NCBI RefSeq assembly: GCF_000746085.1
Contig: NZ_JQKO01000005.1
Coordinates: forward strand, 1 to 64,000
DNA: 64,000 nt
Reading direction: 5' to 3'
DNA from: Methylocapsa aurea
GTDB taxonomy: Bacteria > Pseudomonadota > Alphaproteobacteria > Rhizobiales > Beijerinckiaceae
Shown here: in pieces, positions 25,981 to 34,979 of the stretch
Layout of the letters: every line of letters starts with the position of its first letter
Numbering within the stretch: the stretch's first letter is position 1
The notes under the pieces: model-generated
What the model was told of the DNA's origin: nothing
Database searches by the model: none
The model's input: the letters and a program-made list of their open reading frames with translations, nothing else
Position numbers and translations under genes: made by a program

Positions 25981-26454
25981 GTGACTTTTCAGCGACGTTT
26001 CCTTGACGGCATTTTCGGGCGCCGGGATTTTGGATTGGCGCAGCGGGCCGCCGAGCCTTTGAGCTTGGCCCGGCGGGCTTTGGCGCTGTGCCTTGTCGCG
26101 GCGCTGGGATTGGGGGCCGGCGCGTTGGACGCCGCGGCGCATTCGCGGCTGGTCAAGTCCGATCCCGCCGCGCGGGCGGTGCTGTCCGCCGCGCCCAAGG
26201 AAGTGCGGCTCTGGTTCAACGAGGCGATCGAGCCGGCCTTCGCGAAAATCTGGATCATCCCGGCGGAAGGTCCCCAGATTCCGCTCGCCAACCACCGCGA
26301 CGACGCTGATCCGCGCCTGCTCGTCGCGACGCTTCCGGACAACTTGCCCAAGGGACCCGTCGCAATCGGCTACCGGGTCTTATCCGTCGACGGCCATGTC
26401 GTCGAATCGACGCTGACCTTCACCGTGCAGACCACCACCCAAAATCCAACCTAG
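25981..26454 (+). CDS. copC: CopC copper-binding periplasmic protein
   Basis: A 157-aa CopC. The GTG start at 25981 is preceded by GGAGGAGGG at 5 bases, an unusually strong site. The signal peptide ends LDAAAHSRLVKSDP, giving the mature N-terminal His that is the first Cu(II) ligand. The VLSVDGHVVEST segment supplies the Asp and His completing the type H-D-H site. The beta-sandwich runs from about residue 55 to 152. It lies 12 bases before the CopD fusion, and together they form a copper uptake unit. Unlike the CopC-like protein at 6759, its copper site is complete. Confidence 0.9.
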   Translation: MTFQRRFLDGIFGRRDFGLAQRAAEPLSLARRALALCLVAALGLGAGALDAAAHSRLVKSDPAARAVLSAAPKEVRLWFNEAIEPAFAKIWIIPAEGPQIPLANHRDDADPRLLVATLPDNLPKGPVAIGYRVLSVDGHVVESTLTFTVQTTTQNPT

Positions 26455-26466
26455 GCCGCTTCGAAC

Positions 26467-28530
26467 ATGTTCGACCCGCTTGCGCTTGTGCGCGGCGCCG
26501 CAATGCTTAGCGGCGCCATTGTCGTTGGCTCCGGGTTCTTGCTGTGGCTGTTGCGCGGCTCCCTAACCATTGAGGTTGAGGGCGGCGCAACATGGCGCCG
26601 CCGCGTCGCTCTCATGCTCGCCGCCGCCGCCGCCGCAGGGCTCGTCGCAACCATCTTGTTCACGATCGGAACCGCCGCGGGCGCCGCCGACATCAGCGCT
26701 TTCGCAGTCGATTCTGCGGTGCTGAACACCTTTCTCACCAAGACATGGGCCGGCGGGGTCACGCTCGTCCAGCTCGGCTTCGCTCTCGCCGCAGGCGTTC
26801 TTTGCGGCCTTGCCTGGTTCACGCTGGAGAAAAAGCCGACCTCCGACCTCTTCCTGTTGCTGGCCGCGGTCACTGCGGGCCTTGGCCTTTGCGCCGGCGC
26901 TTTCGCCAGCCATCCGACCTCGATCGAACCGGCGGCGGCGGGGATCGGCGCCGCGATCGCCCATCGCGTCGCGATGAGCCTTTGGCTCGGCGGCCTCCCC
27001 GCCCTGATTTTGCTGATCGGCCTCACGCCTGTCGCGGACAACGCCCGCCGCCTCTCGCCGCTGGTCTTGCGCCGCTTCTCGGTTCTCGCCACCGCCGCCA
27101 TGCTCGTCATCGCCGTCAGCGGAACCGTGTTGACCTGGTATCTCGTCGGCTATGTCTCCCGCGCGATCGGAACCGCCTATGGCCACCTGCTGATCGTCAA
27201 ACTGCTGCTCCTTGGTGGCGTTCTCCTCATCGCCAGCAGCCTGCAGCGGCGCCTGTTGCCGGCGCTGGAGATGAAGCCAAGCGATTCGATCCTTCTAAGC
27301 TACGCCAAGCGGGTCAAGATCGAGACCGTTCTGGCGGTCCTCATCGTCGCCGCCGCCGCCGGTCTGGCGCAGCAAAATCCGCCCGAGCACGAAGACATCT
27401 ACTGGCCGTTGCCATTTCGCTTCTCGATCGCCGCGACCTGGGGCGTTCCATGGGTTCCGACCATGGTCCTTGGCGGCGCGGCCCTGACAGCGCTCGGACT
27501 GGCCCTGATCGCCTTCGTGCTGCGGCCCTCGCTGCGGCCGGTCCAACTAACCCTTACGCCGCGGCATACCCTCATCGCCGGAGTCGCGGCCGGCTTGATC
27601 GGGCTCGCCCTGGGGCTGCCGGCCATCTCAGTTCAGGCCTATCCCGACAGCTATCTCACCACTGATATCCCCTACGGAGCTCAATCGATCGCCGACGGGT
27701 TGCGCCATGTCGAGGCCAATTGCACGCAATGCCACGGCGTCAGCGGACTCGGCAATGGACCGCTCGCGAAGAGCTTGCCGAAGCCGCCCGCCGATTTCTC
27801 GGCGCCCCATACCGCCCTCCACACCGGCGGCGATCTTTACTGGTGGGTGACCCATGGCATCCAGCCCTCGGGCATGCCGGGCTTCGCCGACGCGCTAAGC
27901 AATGACCAGCGCTGGAACATCATCAATTTCCTGCGCGCCTTCTCGGTCGGCTATCAGGCCAGGGTGATCAGCCCGAAGGTCTTCCCCGGCCAATCCTGGC
28001 TGGGGCCGCCGGATTTCCCGGTGACCGACCAGCAAGGCGTCACCCGCTCGATGCGCGACTATCGCGGCAAATCCGCGCTTCTGCTCGTCGTCGGTCCAGG
28101 CGATGCGCAGGATAAGGCGCGGCTCGAGCAGCTTCTGGCCGCCAAGGACCGCCTCGGCGAACTCGGCGCGCAAATCGTCCTCTTGTCGCCCAGCCCGGCG
28201 ACGGCGGGCGCGGTGGGAAGCCTGCCGATCGAGCCGCTGCGCGACTTCGCCGCCGGCAAGATCCTGACCGTCGATCAGGACCAAGCCGATGCGCTCGCGA
28301 CCTTTGGCCTGTTCACCCGCACCTTCGCCGACGCCAAGGTCGACGTCGCCAGAGCCCCGATCGAACATGCGGAGTTCCTGATCGATCCCTCCGGCTATAT
28401 TCGCGCCCGCTGGATCCCCAACCAGGAAACCGGACCAGAAAGCTGGAGCGACATCGCCGTCCTTGAACAACAGCTCAAGACAATCAATAAAGAGCCAATC
28501 ATCGCGCCCCCAATAGACGAACACCATTGA
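26467..28530 (+). CDS. CopD-cytochrome c-redoxin fusion protein
   Basis: A 687-aa three-part membrane protein. Residues 1-385 carry about nine to ten membrane helices of the CopD/PcoD copper permease fold, with His in YGHLLIVKLLLLGG and MSLWLGGLP. Residues about 405-490 are a class I cytochrome c, with heme site NCTQCHGVSGLGNGPLA (Cys418/Cys421/His422 region) and Met ligand QPSGMPGF. Residues about 510-675 resemble a redoxin/Sco fold (PDFPVTDQQG, LLLVVGPGDA, HAEFLIDPSGYIRARWIP), but the redox Cys pair is absent. It follows copC by 12 bases. The fusion suggests copper import tied to electron transfer. Confidence 0.8.
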   Translation: MFDPLALVRGAAMLSGAIVVGSGFLLWLLRGSLTIEVEGGATWRRRVALMLAAAAAAGLVATILFTIGTAAGAADISAFAVDSAVLNTFLTKTWAGGVTLVQLGFALAAGVLCGLAWFTLEKKPTSDLFLLLAAVTAGLGLCAGAFASHPTSIEPAAAGIGAAIAHRVAMSLWLGGLPALILLIGLTPVADNARRLSPLVLRRFSVLATAAMLVIAVSGTVLTWYLVGYVSRAIGTAYGHLLIVKLLLLGGVLLIASSLQRRLLPALEMKPSDSILLSYAKRVKIETVLAVLIVAAAAGLAQQNPPEHEDIYWPLPFRFSIAATWGVPWVPTMVLGGAALTALGLALIAFVLRPSLRPVQLTLTPRHTLIAGVAAGLIGLALGLPAISVQAYPDSYLTTDIPYGAQSIADGLRHVEANCTQCHGVSGLGNGPLAKSLPKPPADFSAPHTALHTGGDLYWWVTHGIQPSGMPGFADALSNDQRWNIINFLRAFSVGYQARVISPKVFPGQSWLGPPDFPVTDQQGVTRSMRDYRGKSALLLVVGPGDAQDKARLEQLLAAKDRLGELGAQIVLLSPSPATAGAVGSLPIEPLRDFAAGKILTVDQDQADALATFGLFTRTFADAKVDVARAPIEHAEFLIDPSGYIRARWIPNQETGPESWSDIAVLEQQLKTINKEPIIAPPIDEHH

Positions 28531-28536
28531 GGCTTT

Positions 28537-28570
28537 CTTTCCAATCAGATGAGTTCATCTGATTGGAAAG
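28537..28570 (+). terminator. Long perfect hairpin after the copper operon
   Basis: The 16-bp stem CTTTCCAATCAGATGA pairs with TCATCTGATTGGAAAG across a 2-base loop, only 6 bases after the stop of the CopD fusion gene. No T-run follows. It is a likely stabiliser or terminator of the copC-copD transcript. A mosaic repeat continues directly after it. Confidence 0.5.
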
Positions 28571-28575
28571 CGCTC

Positions 28576-28708
28576 CAGAGCATGGTGCCGAAAAGTGGAA
28601 CCCGGTCTTCGGACGACATCATGCTCTACCTCTTTGGTGAGAGGCGGATTTAAGACTTTGGACGAGATCGCCTTGCGATTTCAGTCCAAAGTCATCCGGC
28701 TCTAGAGC
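28576..28708. repeat. Mosaic palindromic repeat (type C)
   Basis: A close copy of 15172-15297. It starts AGAGCATGGTGCCGAAAAGT, has TTAAGACTTTGGACGAGATC in the middle and ends CCGGCTCTAG. It has a few substitutions in the loop and stem (CATGGTGCCG for CATGATGCCG), so the first stem is slightly imperfect. Confidence 0.85.
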
Positions 28709-28774
28709 GCCCTATTCGTGGAGATGACGCCTGCCGTCCGATCGGGGATGTCCCGTTAAGCCGTTTCCAGCCGA

Positions 28775-28834
28775 TCTAAAGCTTTGTTTCTTATCGCATT
28801 TTCTTAGCGCGAAAGGGTTCGCTCGAAAATGCTT
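28775..28834. repeat. Mosaic palindromic repeat fragment (type A, inverted)
   Basis: It contains TCTAAAGCTTTGTTTCTTAT, CGCATTTTCTTAGCGCGAAA and GCTCGAAAATGCTT. It matches the reverse orientation of type A but lacks one half. The gap 28531-28885 is therefore almost entirely repeat sequence and holds no gene. Confidence 0.65.
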
Positions 28835-28885
28835 CACGCATCAACCTCGACACGCGGCAAGGGGCCAATTTAGCCGGCCGCCCCC

Positions 28886-29326
28886 TCATTGCTTTTTCAG
28901 GCTGAGGCTTTTGCCTTCCTTGGGATCCTTCAGCCAAACGCCGTCCGGCTGCTGATCGAGATGCGTGCTGTGGCCCTTGCGCGCGGTGAGCACGAGGCGG
29001 CCATTGACGATCTGCCAGGCGACCGGATCGAAGATCACAATTCCCTGATCGCGGCACCCTGGGGCGAGGGACGCCTTGTCGCCGCCCTTCGCCTTGGCCT
29101 TGTCATCCAAGGTCAGCATGCAGCCGGTGTCCTTGCCGCCATCGCGCAGAATCGAGTAGCGGCCAGCGGCTTCGCTCGCTTTTCCCGCCGCCCGGGGGGG
29201 ACTGGCTTTTGCCGGCGCCGCCCAGCCCTGCGCCTCGGCGCAAATGAGAAGGCCCGCGGCGCAGACCAAACGGGGCCAAGCGCGGCGGAAATGCGCAATG
29301 ATGGACGCCTCTAATGTCTTCTGCAT
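28886..29326 (-). CDS. AprI/Inh-type metalloprotease inhibitor-like protein
   Basis: A 146-aa exported protein with a signal peptide (AAGLLICAEAQGWAAPAK). After a short Ala/Lys-rich linker, a beta-barrel domain follows at about residues 50-143. Its features match the AprI/Inh family: GRYSILRDGGKDTGCMLTLD, two Cys (GCMLTL and APGCRDQG) that can form a disulfide, VAWQIVNGRLVLTA, and the closing strand DGVWLKDPKEGKSLSLKK. These proteins inhibit secreted serralysin proteases in the periplasm. No protease gene is in view. GAGG 4 bases before the ATG supports the start. Confidence 0.7.
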   Translation of the reverse strand: MQKTLEASIIAHFRRAWPRLVCAAGLLICAEAQGWAAPAKASPPRAAGKASEAAGRYSILRDGGKDTGCMLTLDDKAKAKGGDKASLAPGCRDQGIVIFDPVAWQIVNGRLVLTARKGHSTHLDQQPDGVWLKDPKEGKSLSLKKQ

Positions 29327-29906
29327 TTTTCCTCATAATCCCGGAGCCGCTCAAAGGCCATGGGCTGCCTTTTATGACCGCAAGCGTGGCATCGCGAAGA
29401 GTTTACATCCGAGATCGTAAAAAAAGCTACTCTCGCCGGAGGGCAAGCGCCAAGGCGCCGCCGCTCCGTCGATTTGTGGGTCCGGCCAAAATGAGATATC
29501 CCATGCGACAGCGAGCGGATCGCGGCGATGCGCTCCGGCGCTTCAAACCGTCCAACTTTCGGCCATTTTCCCTAAGAGGTTCAGTTTGCAACGCCGCTTG
29601 CAGCCAAGCGCGAGAACGCCGGCCCCGGGCGAGAGACATGGCTTCCCTGATCGCAAAAGACGTTCGAAGGAAAGCGGCCGCGCCGGGGAGGCCTATCGGC
29701 GCCATGGCCATTGAGCTTGCCGGCGGATCGAGGATAATGCCAACCTGCGACGGGCCGATTCGGCATCGCCAGAACGGCGAAGGCCGCCGGTCTTCAGGCT
29801 TGAGAGATCTCGAACGAGCTATGGCATGTCTCCTCATCCAAGGCGGCCAATGCTCGCGCGGTGGCCGCCGGCACCCATGTAGGGCATCCCTTGGGAGGAC
29901 CAACCC
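29327..29906. other. 580-base region without a recognised gene
   Basis: Open frames exist on both strands (606 bases plus, 477 bases minus) but both give Arg/Pro/Ser-rich translations without a known family or a good ribosome site; they probably reflect GC-biased noncoding DNA. The right end must include the promoter for the DUF3108 gene. A decayed gene or an unannotated RNA cannot be ruled out. Confidence 0.4.
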
Positions 29907-30755
29907 TTGTTTCGCCTAATCGGCCTTGCGCTTCGTCCTTTTCGCCTGACCTGCGGCCTGTGTCTTGGCCTCTCTATTGGGCTTGGTTTGGCTTCGGCGC
30001 GCGCCGACACCGTGCGGGCGCGCTATTCCGTGACCCTGATCGGGCTTCATATCGGAGAGGCCGCCGCGGTCGGATCGATCGATCCGGCAAGATACCGAAT
30101 AGATCTCAACGCCAAATTGACCGGCCTTGCGGCAATGGTGTCGAATGTCAAAATGGCGCTGACCTCCACCGGCTCCGTTCACAAAGGGATCGTCGCACCC
30201 GCGAGCTTCGCCACGACGGCGGCGAGTTCTCAAGAGACCCGGACGGTGCGGATGTCGCTGAACGCGGGCAATGTGAAGAACGTGGAAATCACTCCACCCC
30301 TCGAAGACAAGGAGAGTCGGGTTCCGGTCACCGCGGCGAACAAGCGCAATATTCTCGACCCGACGAGCGCTTTCATCATGACTGTGCCCGAAGGCCAATC
30401 CCTGGTTGGGCCGGCGGCCTGCAACCGGACGATTCCTGTCTATGACGGCTATATCCGGTTTGATATCACGCTGTCCTATGTGGGCTCCAGGGACGTGGCG
30501 GTGAAAGGCTACTCCGGTCCGGTCTCGGTCTGCGCCGCGCGCTACACGCCCATCGCCGGGCACAGGTATGATTCAAGGTCGGCGCGATTCATGGCTCAGA
30601 ACAGGGAGATCGAGACTTGGCTCGCGCCGGTCCCGCACGCCCATGTGGTGGTGCCTATTCATGTCGCGTTGACGACCCTGGCCGGCTCCGCCGTAATTGA
30701 CGCCGTCGAATTTTCGGTCGAATCCGGCGGCGTTGCGGCCGCCACGACGAATTAG
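29907..30755 (+). CDS. DUF3108 exported protein
   Basis: A 282-aa exported protein of the DUF3108 family, of unknown function. The signal peptide is at about residues 15-33 (LCLGLSIGLGLASARADTV). The mature protein is a beta-rich lipocalin-like fold: RARYSVTLIGLHIGEAAA, MVSNVKMALTSTGSV, and later SRDVAVKGYSGPVSVCAARY. The TTG start is supported by GGGAGG 8 bases upstream. The TAG stop is part of a TTAGAGCGC mosaic-repeat end. No partner gene. It likely resides in the periplasm or envelope. Confidence 0.8.
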   Translation: MFRLIGLALRPFRLTCGLCLGLSIGLGLASARADTVRARYSVTLIGLHIGEAAAVGSIDPARYRIDLNAKLTGLAAMVSNVKMALTSTGSVHKGIVAPASFATTAASSQETRTVRMSLNAGNVKNVEITPPLEDKESRVPVTAANKRNILDPTSAFIMTVPEGQSLVGPAACNRTIPVYDGYIRFDITLSYVGSRDVAVKGYSGPVSVCAARYTPIAGHRYDSRSARFMAQNREIETWLAPVPHAHVVVPIHVALTTLAGSAVIDAVEFSVESGGVAAATTN

Positions 30756-30841
30756 AGCGCTTTCATTTCCGCCGGAATCAGGCGGAATCGCCGCCGCACT
30801 CCAACACTTTGTTTTAATGCGTGGTTTTAATGCATGGCTCT
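30752..30841. repeat. Mosaic palindromic repeat (type E)
   Basis: It starts TTAGAGCGCTTTCATTTCCG, contains the inverted repeat ATTCCGCCTGATTCCG-like stem around CCGGAATCAGGCGGAATCG, then TTTGTTTTAATGCGTGG, and ends GCATGGCTCTG. It shares the TTTTAATGC block with 34836-34938. The first bases provide the stop codon of the DUF3108 gene. Confidence 0.65.
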
Positions 30842-30885
30842 GTCCAGCGAGAGCTGCATCTTTTGGAAAAGCCAAGGCAAACCCC

Positions 30886-31590
30886 ATGATCACGCTCTAC
30901 ACGTTCGGGCCTTATTTCGGTCTTCCCGACGGAAGTCCCTTCGTCACCAAGGCCATGCTGCTCTTGAAGCTCGCCGGCCTCGCCTACGCGGAAGATCGCG
31001 GCGGCTATGGCCGGGCGCCGAAAGGCAAGCTACCCTATATCAATGACGACGGCGTCCTAATCGCGGATTCGACCTTCATCCGCTTTCATATCGAGAAAAA
31101 ATACGGATTCGATTTCGACGCCGGGCTGGATCCCGCGCAAAAGGCCACCGGCTGGGCGGTCGAGAGAATGTGCGAAGATCATCTGAATTGGGCCATGATC
31201 GCCGCCCGCTGGGTCGACGAGGCCAATTTCGCCAAAGGTCCCGCCCATTTCTTCGACGCCGTCCCGCTGCCGATCCGACCCATCGTGCGCAGCCTCGTTC
31301 GCCGCAAGGTCAGGAGCAGTCTCATCGCGCATGGATTTGGGCGTCATGCGGAAGCCGAAGCCTTTGTGCTGGCCAAACGCGACATCGATGCACTCGCCAC
31401 GCTCCTCGGCGACAAAGCCTTTCTGATGGGCAAGACGCCCTGCGCGGCGGATGCAACCGCCTTCGCCTTCATCGCGCATCTCCTGAGTCCGACGTTTAAT
31501 GCGCCGATCCGAACCGCCGCCGAGCGCCACGCGAACCTCGTCGCCTATCGCGACAAGATCATGCGGCTCTATTTTCCTGCTTTCGCCTGA
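30886..31590 (+). CDS. Glutathione S-transferase family protein (metaxin-like)
   Basis: A 234-aa protein. Residues 1-75 form the thioredoxin-like domain (MITLYTFGPYFGLPDGSPF, KGKLPYINDDGVLIADS, with the cis-Pro and the Asp-Ser contact to glutathione). Residues 90-230 form the helical domain. The spacing and LIADSTFIRFHIEKK resemble the Faxc/metaxin-like GST group rather than classical detoxifying forms. It is a likely cytoplasmic glutathione-dependent enzyme, with gshB 10 kb upstream. The start at 30886 follows an AAGG. No operon partner. Confidence 0.78.
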   Translation: MITLYTFGPYFGLPDGSPFVTKAMLLLKLAGLAYAEDRGGYGRAPKGKLPYINDDGVLIADSTFIRFHIEKKYGFDFDAGLDPAQKATGWAVERMCEDHLNWAMIAARWVDEANFAKGPAHFFDAVPLPIRPIVRSLVRRKVRSSLIAHGFGRHAEAEAFVLAKRDIDALATLLGDKAFLMGKTPCAADATAFAFIAHLLSPTFNAPIRTAAERHANLVAYRDKIMRLYFPAFA

Positions 31591-31621
31591 GGCGCGACAA
31601 AGGCCCTCGATTCTTGGCGGA

Positions 31622-32332
31622 TCACTTGAGAAATACGTAGATATCGGCTTCGAGACTCGCGTCATCGCTCTCTTTAGTGTCCGAAAGATATTCCTCGATG
31701 AAGAGGTTTTTCGCCTCAAGACCCTTTTCATCAAGGAAAGCGGTAATGAGATCATAGGTCGAATCGATATCCTCATAAGCGCCGCGATGGAGGAATTTGA
31801 TCGCCTTGCCGGAGGGAGAACTGCCGAGCTTCACCCCATCGGTCAGTTCGGTCTTCCCCTCGGGCTTCTCGGAAAGAGGGACCATCGCCTCGAAATGAAA
31901 GTTGGCGTCGTCGGTTGACAGGAACACCGCGAAAGGGCGCCCCGCCGGCGTCAATCCAGCGGTTTTGACCGCCGCGTCGACCTTAGCGATTGCGCCCGTG
32001 ATGGACTTGAAGCCATTCTCCCAATCCGAATCGCCGCTGAGGAAAGCGACCGGCCTGGCGGGAACCTCCAGCGTCACGGTCGTGGCGTCGGTCGGGATGC
32101 CCGGCGCCGCCTTTGGCTGTTCGGCCTCGGTTGGCGCGGCAGGGGATGCCGAAGGGGACGCGGACGGATCGGAAGGAGCGGCCGCATCGGGAACAACCGG
32201 AGCGGATTCGGCGGCCGCCACGATCATGGCTTGGCGCGCCTGCGATTGCGCCGGGAGGCTCGATGCTATGAACATCACTGCGCCAATAGCCAGCGCGGCA
32301 TTCGCCAATCGCTTGATGTCGCCGGTTCTCAT
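31622..32332 (-). CDS. Exported GyrI-like effector-binding-domain protein
   Basis: A 236-aa protein whose C-terminal 145 residues match the GyrI-like / SOUL-type effector-binding fold: TLEVPARPVAFLSGDSDWEN, AGRPFAVFLSTDDANFHFEA, GKAIKFLHRGAYEDIDSTYD and EEYLSDTKES. Unusually for this cytoplasmic fold, an N-terminal signal-like helix precedes it (LANAALAIGAVMFIASSLP), then a Pro/Ala/Ser-rich linker. It is probably periplasmic or membrane-anchored. The ATG at 32332 has GGAG 6 bases upstream; a longer frame to 32452 lacks that. The ligand is unknown. Confidence 0.75.
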   Translation of the reverse strand: MRTGDIKRLANAALAIGAVMFIASSLPAQSQARQAMIVAAAESAPVVPDAAAPSDPSASPSASPAAPTEAEQPKAAPGIPTDATTVTLEVPARPVAFLSGDSDWENGFKSITGAIAKVDAAVKTAGLTPAGRPFAVFLSTDDANFHFEAMVPLSEKPEGKTELTDGVKLGSSPSGKAIKFLHRGAYEDIDSTYDLITAFLDEKGLEAKNLFIEEYLSDTKESDDASLEADIYVFLK

Positions 32333-32481
32333 TTGCCGCTCCAAAACTGTCACTGACGCTTGTCTAGCCGAATCCTCGGCTTGATTGTAGCGGTTGGCTG
32401 GGCGAAGCCAAGCGAACAGGATGCATAAGAACACGCGGCTTCGACAAAACAATGGCCGTTCCCCAATGTTTTTCTTACATT

Positions 32482-32529
32482 GCGAACAGAATCTGGCGAA
32501 CAGAATCTGGCGAACAGAATCTGGCGAAC
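32482..32529. repeat. 14-bp tandem repeat upstream of dapF
   Basis: The unit GCGAACAGAATCTG occurs three times in perfect tandem (32482-32523), then a partial unit. It lies 29 bases before the dapF start, in the promoter or leader. Copy number may vary between strains. No palindrome is present in the unit. Confidence 0.9.
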
Positions 32530-32557
32530 GGAAACCCGATAGAATGAACGTAGGCTC

Positions 32558-33430
32558 ATGAGTCCTCTCGGCAACAGGCGCGTCACCAAGATGAATGGTC
32601 TCGGCAACGAGATTTTGGTGCTCGACCTACGCGGCGGCGCCACTGCGGTCAGTGGGGCGGAAGCGCGCGCGATCGCGCAAGGCGAGGGCCTTGCGTTCGA
32701 TCAGCTCATGGTGCTGCGCGAGCCGCGGTCGACAGATGCCGATGCTTTCATGACAATCTTTAACGCCGATGGCTCGGAAGCCGGCGCCTGCGGCAATGGC
32801 ACGCGGTGCGTCGCTTGGACATTGATGCGCGGAAGCCAACGCAAGACGCTCGTGCTCGAGACCGCCGCCGCGCGGCTCGAATGCCGGCGTATCGACGAAT
32901 GGACCTTCTCCGTCGACATGGGCCGGCCGCGCCTCGCCTGGAGCGAAATCCCTTTGGCCGAACCCTGCGCCGATACGAGCGCCGTCACTCTGCGGTTCGG
33001 CCCGGAAAGCGCGCCGCTGCTCGAGAACCCCTCGGTCGTCAACATGGGCAACCCGCACGCGATTTTTTGGGTCGCCGACATCGCGGCCTATGATCTGGCG
33101 GCCATCGGCCCGCTGCTCGAAAACGATCCAATGTTCCCCGAGCGCGCCAATATCTCCCTGGCCCAGGTTCTGTCGCGCGAACATATCGCGCTGAAGGTTT
33201 GGGAGCGCGGCGCCGGCTTGACGCGGGCCTGCGGTTCGGCTGCTTGCGCCGCTCTCGTCGGCGCGGCGCGCAAAAACCTCACCGGCCGCCGCGCTACGGT
33301 CAGTCTGCCGGGCGGCGATCTCGAAATCGAATGGCGTTCTGTGGATGACTGCGTCGTGATGACCGGTTTGGTCGAACTCGAATTCGAGACGACCCTCGAC
33401 CCCGCCCTGTTCGAGGATCTCGCCGCGTGA
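32558..33430 (+). CDS. dapF: Diaminopimelate epimerase
   Basis: A 290-aa PLP-independent racemase that converts LL- to meso-diaminopimelate for lysine and peptidoglycan. The two catalytic Cys lie in [14 protein letters not shown] and [15 protein letters not shown]. The substrate-binding N-terminal FVKMNGLGN-type segment reads [16 protein letters not shown]. Other contacts are [11 protein letters not shown] and [12 protein letters not shown]. The length is normal. The stop overlaps the start of mtaB (GTGA), a linkage conserved in rhizobia. The leader contains a 14-bp tandem repeat. Confidence 0.97.
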   Translation: MSPLGNRRVTKMNGLGNEILVLDLRGGATAVSGAEARAIAQGEGLAFDQLMVLREPRSTDADAFMTIFNADGSEAGACGNGTRCVAWTLMRGSQRKTLVLETAAARLECRRIDEWTFSVDMGRPRLAWSEIPLAEPCADTSAVTLRFGPESAPLLENPSVVNMGNPHAIFWVADIAAYDLAAIGPLLENDPMFPERANISLAQVLSREHIALKVWERGAGLTRACGSAACAALVGAARKNLTGRRATVSLPGGDLEIEWRSVDDCVVMTGLVELEFETTLDPALFEDLAA

Positions 33431-34689
33431 CAGGCTCCGGGCAGAGGCCGCAAGGCGTCGAGGTTGTGACCTTCGGTTGCCGGCTCAATCTCGTCGAATC
33501 CGAGGCTATGCGGCGCGCGGCGGCGGCGCAGGGTCGCCAGGATCTCGTCATCGTCAACACATGCGCGGTGACCGCGGAAGCGACCCGCCAGGCGCGCCAA
33601 GCCATCCGCCGGATCAAGCGCGAAAAGCCGAACTCCGAAATCATCGTCACAGGCTGCGCCGCCCAGATCGACCCCGATCAATTCATCCGCATGGCGGAAG
33701 TCGCGCAGGTTATCGGCAATGCGGAAAAAGCCGACCCGGACATCTGGGCCGGCAGCGACGGCGCGCGGGTAAAAATCTCCAACATCATGTCTGGGGACGC
33801 GCGGCCAGGCGTCCTCAGCGAAGGCGTCGAGGATCATACGCGCGCCTTTCTCGCGGTCCAGACCGGCTGCGATCACCGCTGCAGCTTTTGCATCATTCCG
33901 TTCGGGCGCGGCCCGTCCCGCTCAGCTCCGCTGGAAACGATCCTGGACGCCGCCCGCGATCTTGCCTCGAAAGGCTTCCGCGAGATCGTCCTGACCGGCG
34001 TCGATCTGACATCCTATGGGCATGACCTTGCCGGCGCGCCGAGGCTCGGAGGTCTGGTCAAGGCAATTTTGCGCGCGGCGCCCGGTCTCGAGCGGCTGCG
34101 GCTGTCCTCGATCGATTGCATCGAGGCGGATGCCGATCTCATTGACGCTTTCGCCGCCGAACCCCGGCTGATGCCCCATCTCCATCTTTCGCTTCAGTCC
34201 GGCGATGATCTCATCCTGAAGCGCATGAAGCGCCGGCACAGCCGCGCCGAAGCCGTGCGACTTTGCGCTAAGATCAAAAAACTGCGGCCGGAAATCGTGT
34301 TCGGCGCCGATCTCATCGCTGGGTTTCCGACCGAAACGGACGCCAGTTTTGAAAATACGCTGGCGCTGGTCGAAGATTGCGGCCTGACCCATTTGCACGT
34401 CTTTCCGTTTTCGGCGCGGCCGGGAACGCCGGCGGCGAGAATGCCTTTCGTCGCCGCCTCTATCGTGAAGGAACGGGCGCGGCGCCTGCGCGAGGCCGGG
34501 GCGGCGGCGCTTCGCTCCCATCACGAGGCCCAGATCGGAAAGACCCTACGCGTCTTGACCGAGCGCGGGGGCATCGGCCGCAGCGCGGATTTCACCTGCA
34601 TCAGGACCCTCGATGCGCCGCCCTCCCGCATGATCGACGTCAAAATCACCGGAAACGGCGGCAAGGCGCTCGAAGGGGCGATTTGTTGA
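33427..34689 (+). CDS. mtaB: tRNA ct6A37/t6A37 methylthiotransferase MtaB
   Basis: A 420-aa radical-SAM enzyme that adds a methylthio group to t6A37 of tRNAs reading ANN codons. The N-terminal UPF0004 domain has [28 protein letters not shown] and VTGCAAQID, whose three Cys hold one cluster. The radical-SAM domain has [18 protein letters not shown] (CxxxCxxC). The C-terminal TRAM-like part is about residues 360-418. It starts at GTG 33427, overlapping the dapF stop by 4 bases. In many rhizobia ftsY follows; here a repeat and xerD follow instead. Confidence 0.95.
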   Translation: MTGSGQRPQGVEVVTFGCRLNLVESEAMRRAAAAQGRQDLVIVNTCAVTAEATRQARQAIRRIKREKPNSEIIVTGCAAQIDPDQFIRMAEVAQVIGNAEKADPDIWAGSDGARVKISNIMSGDARPGVLSEGVEDHTRAFLAVQTGCDHRCSFCIIPFGRGPSRSAPLETILDAARDLASKGFREIVLTGVDLTSYGHDLAGAPRLGGLVKAILRAAPGLERLRLSSIDCIEADADLIDAFAAEPRLMPHLHLSLQSGDDLILKRMKRRHSRAEAVRLCAKIKKLRPEIVFGADLIAGFPTETDASFENTLALVEDCGLTHLHVFPFSARPGTPAARMPFVAASIVKERARRLREAGAAALRSHHEAQIGKTLRVLTERGGIGRSADFTCIRTLDAPPSRMIDVKITGNGGKALEGAIC

Positions 34690-34835
34690 CCTGACCTTAA
34701 TTCGAAGCGCCGAACAATCGCTTTCATTGATTTATCGGATCATGGGGCGCCCACTCCGACCTGTTCGCCGGCAGGTCATGCAAAAATACTAATGAACGGA
34801 ACGCATTCTTAAATTCCAATTTTCATGAAAGCGGC

Positions 34836-34938
34836 CTAGAGCATGACGGCTTCAAGTTGCATCGGCCATACTCTTAATCGCCTCGTTTTAACGCATGATC
34901 TTGTCCAAGAAGTCTGCAACTTTTTCAGAACACTAGAG
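34836..34938. repeat. Mosaic palindromic repeat (type E)
   Basis: It starts CTAGAGCATGACGGCTTCAA and contains CGTTTTAACGCATGATC. A stem pairs AAGTTGC with GCAACTT, and the element ends CACTAGAGCC. It fills most of the 290-base gap between mtaB and the small ORF before xerD. Like the other copies it carries CTAG at both ends. Confidence 0.6.
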
Positions 34939-34979
34939 CCGAGGCTTGGCGTCAAGCCGAGCCAATTGCGGAGATTCGC

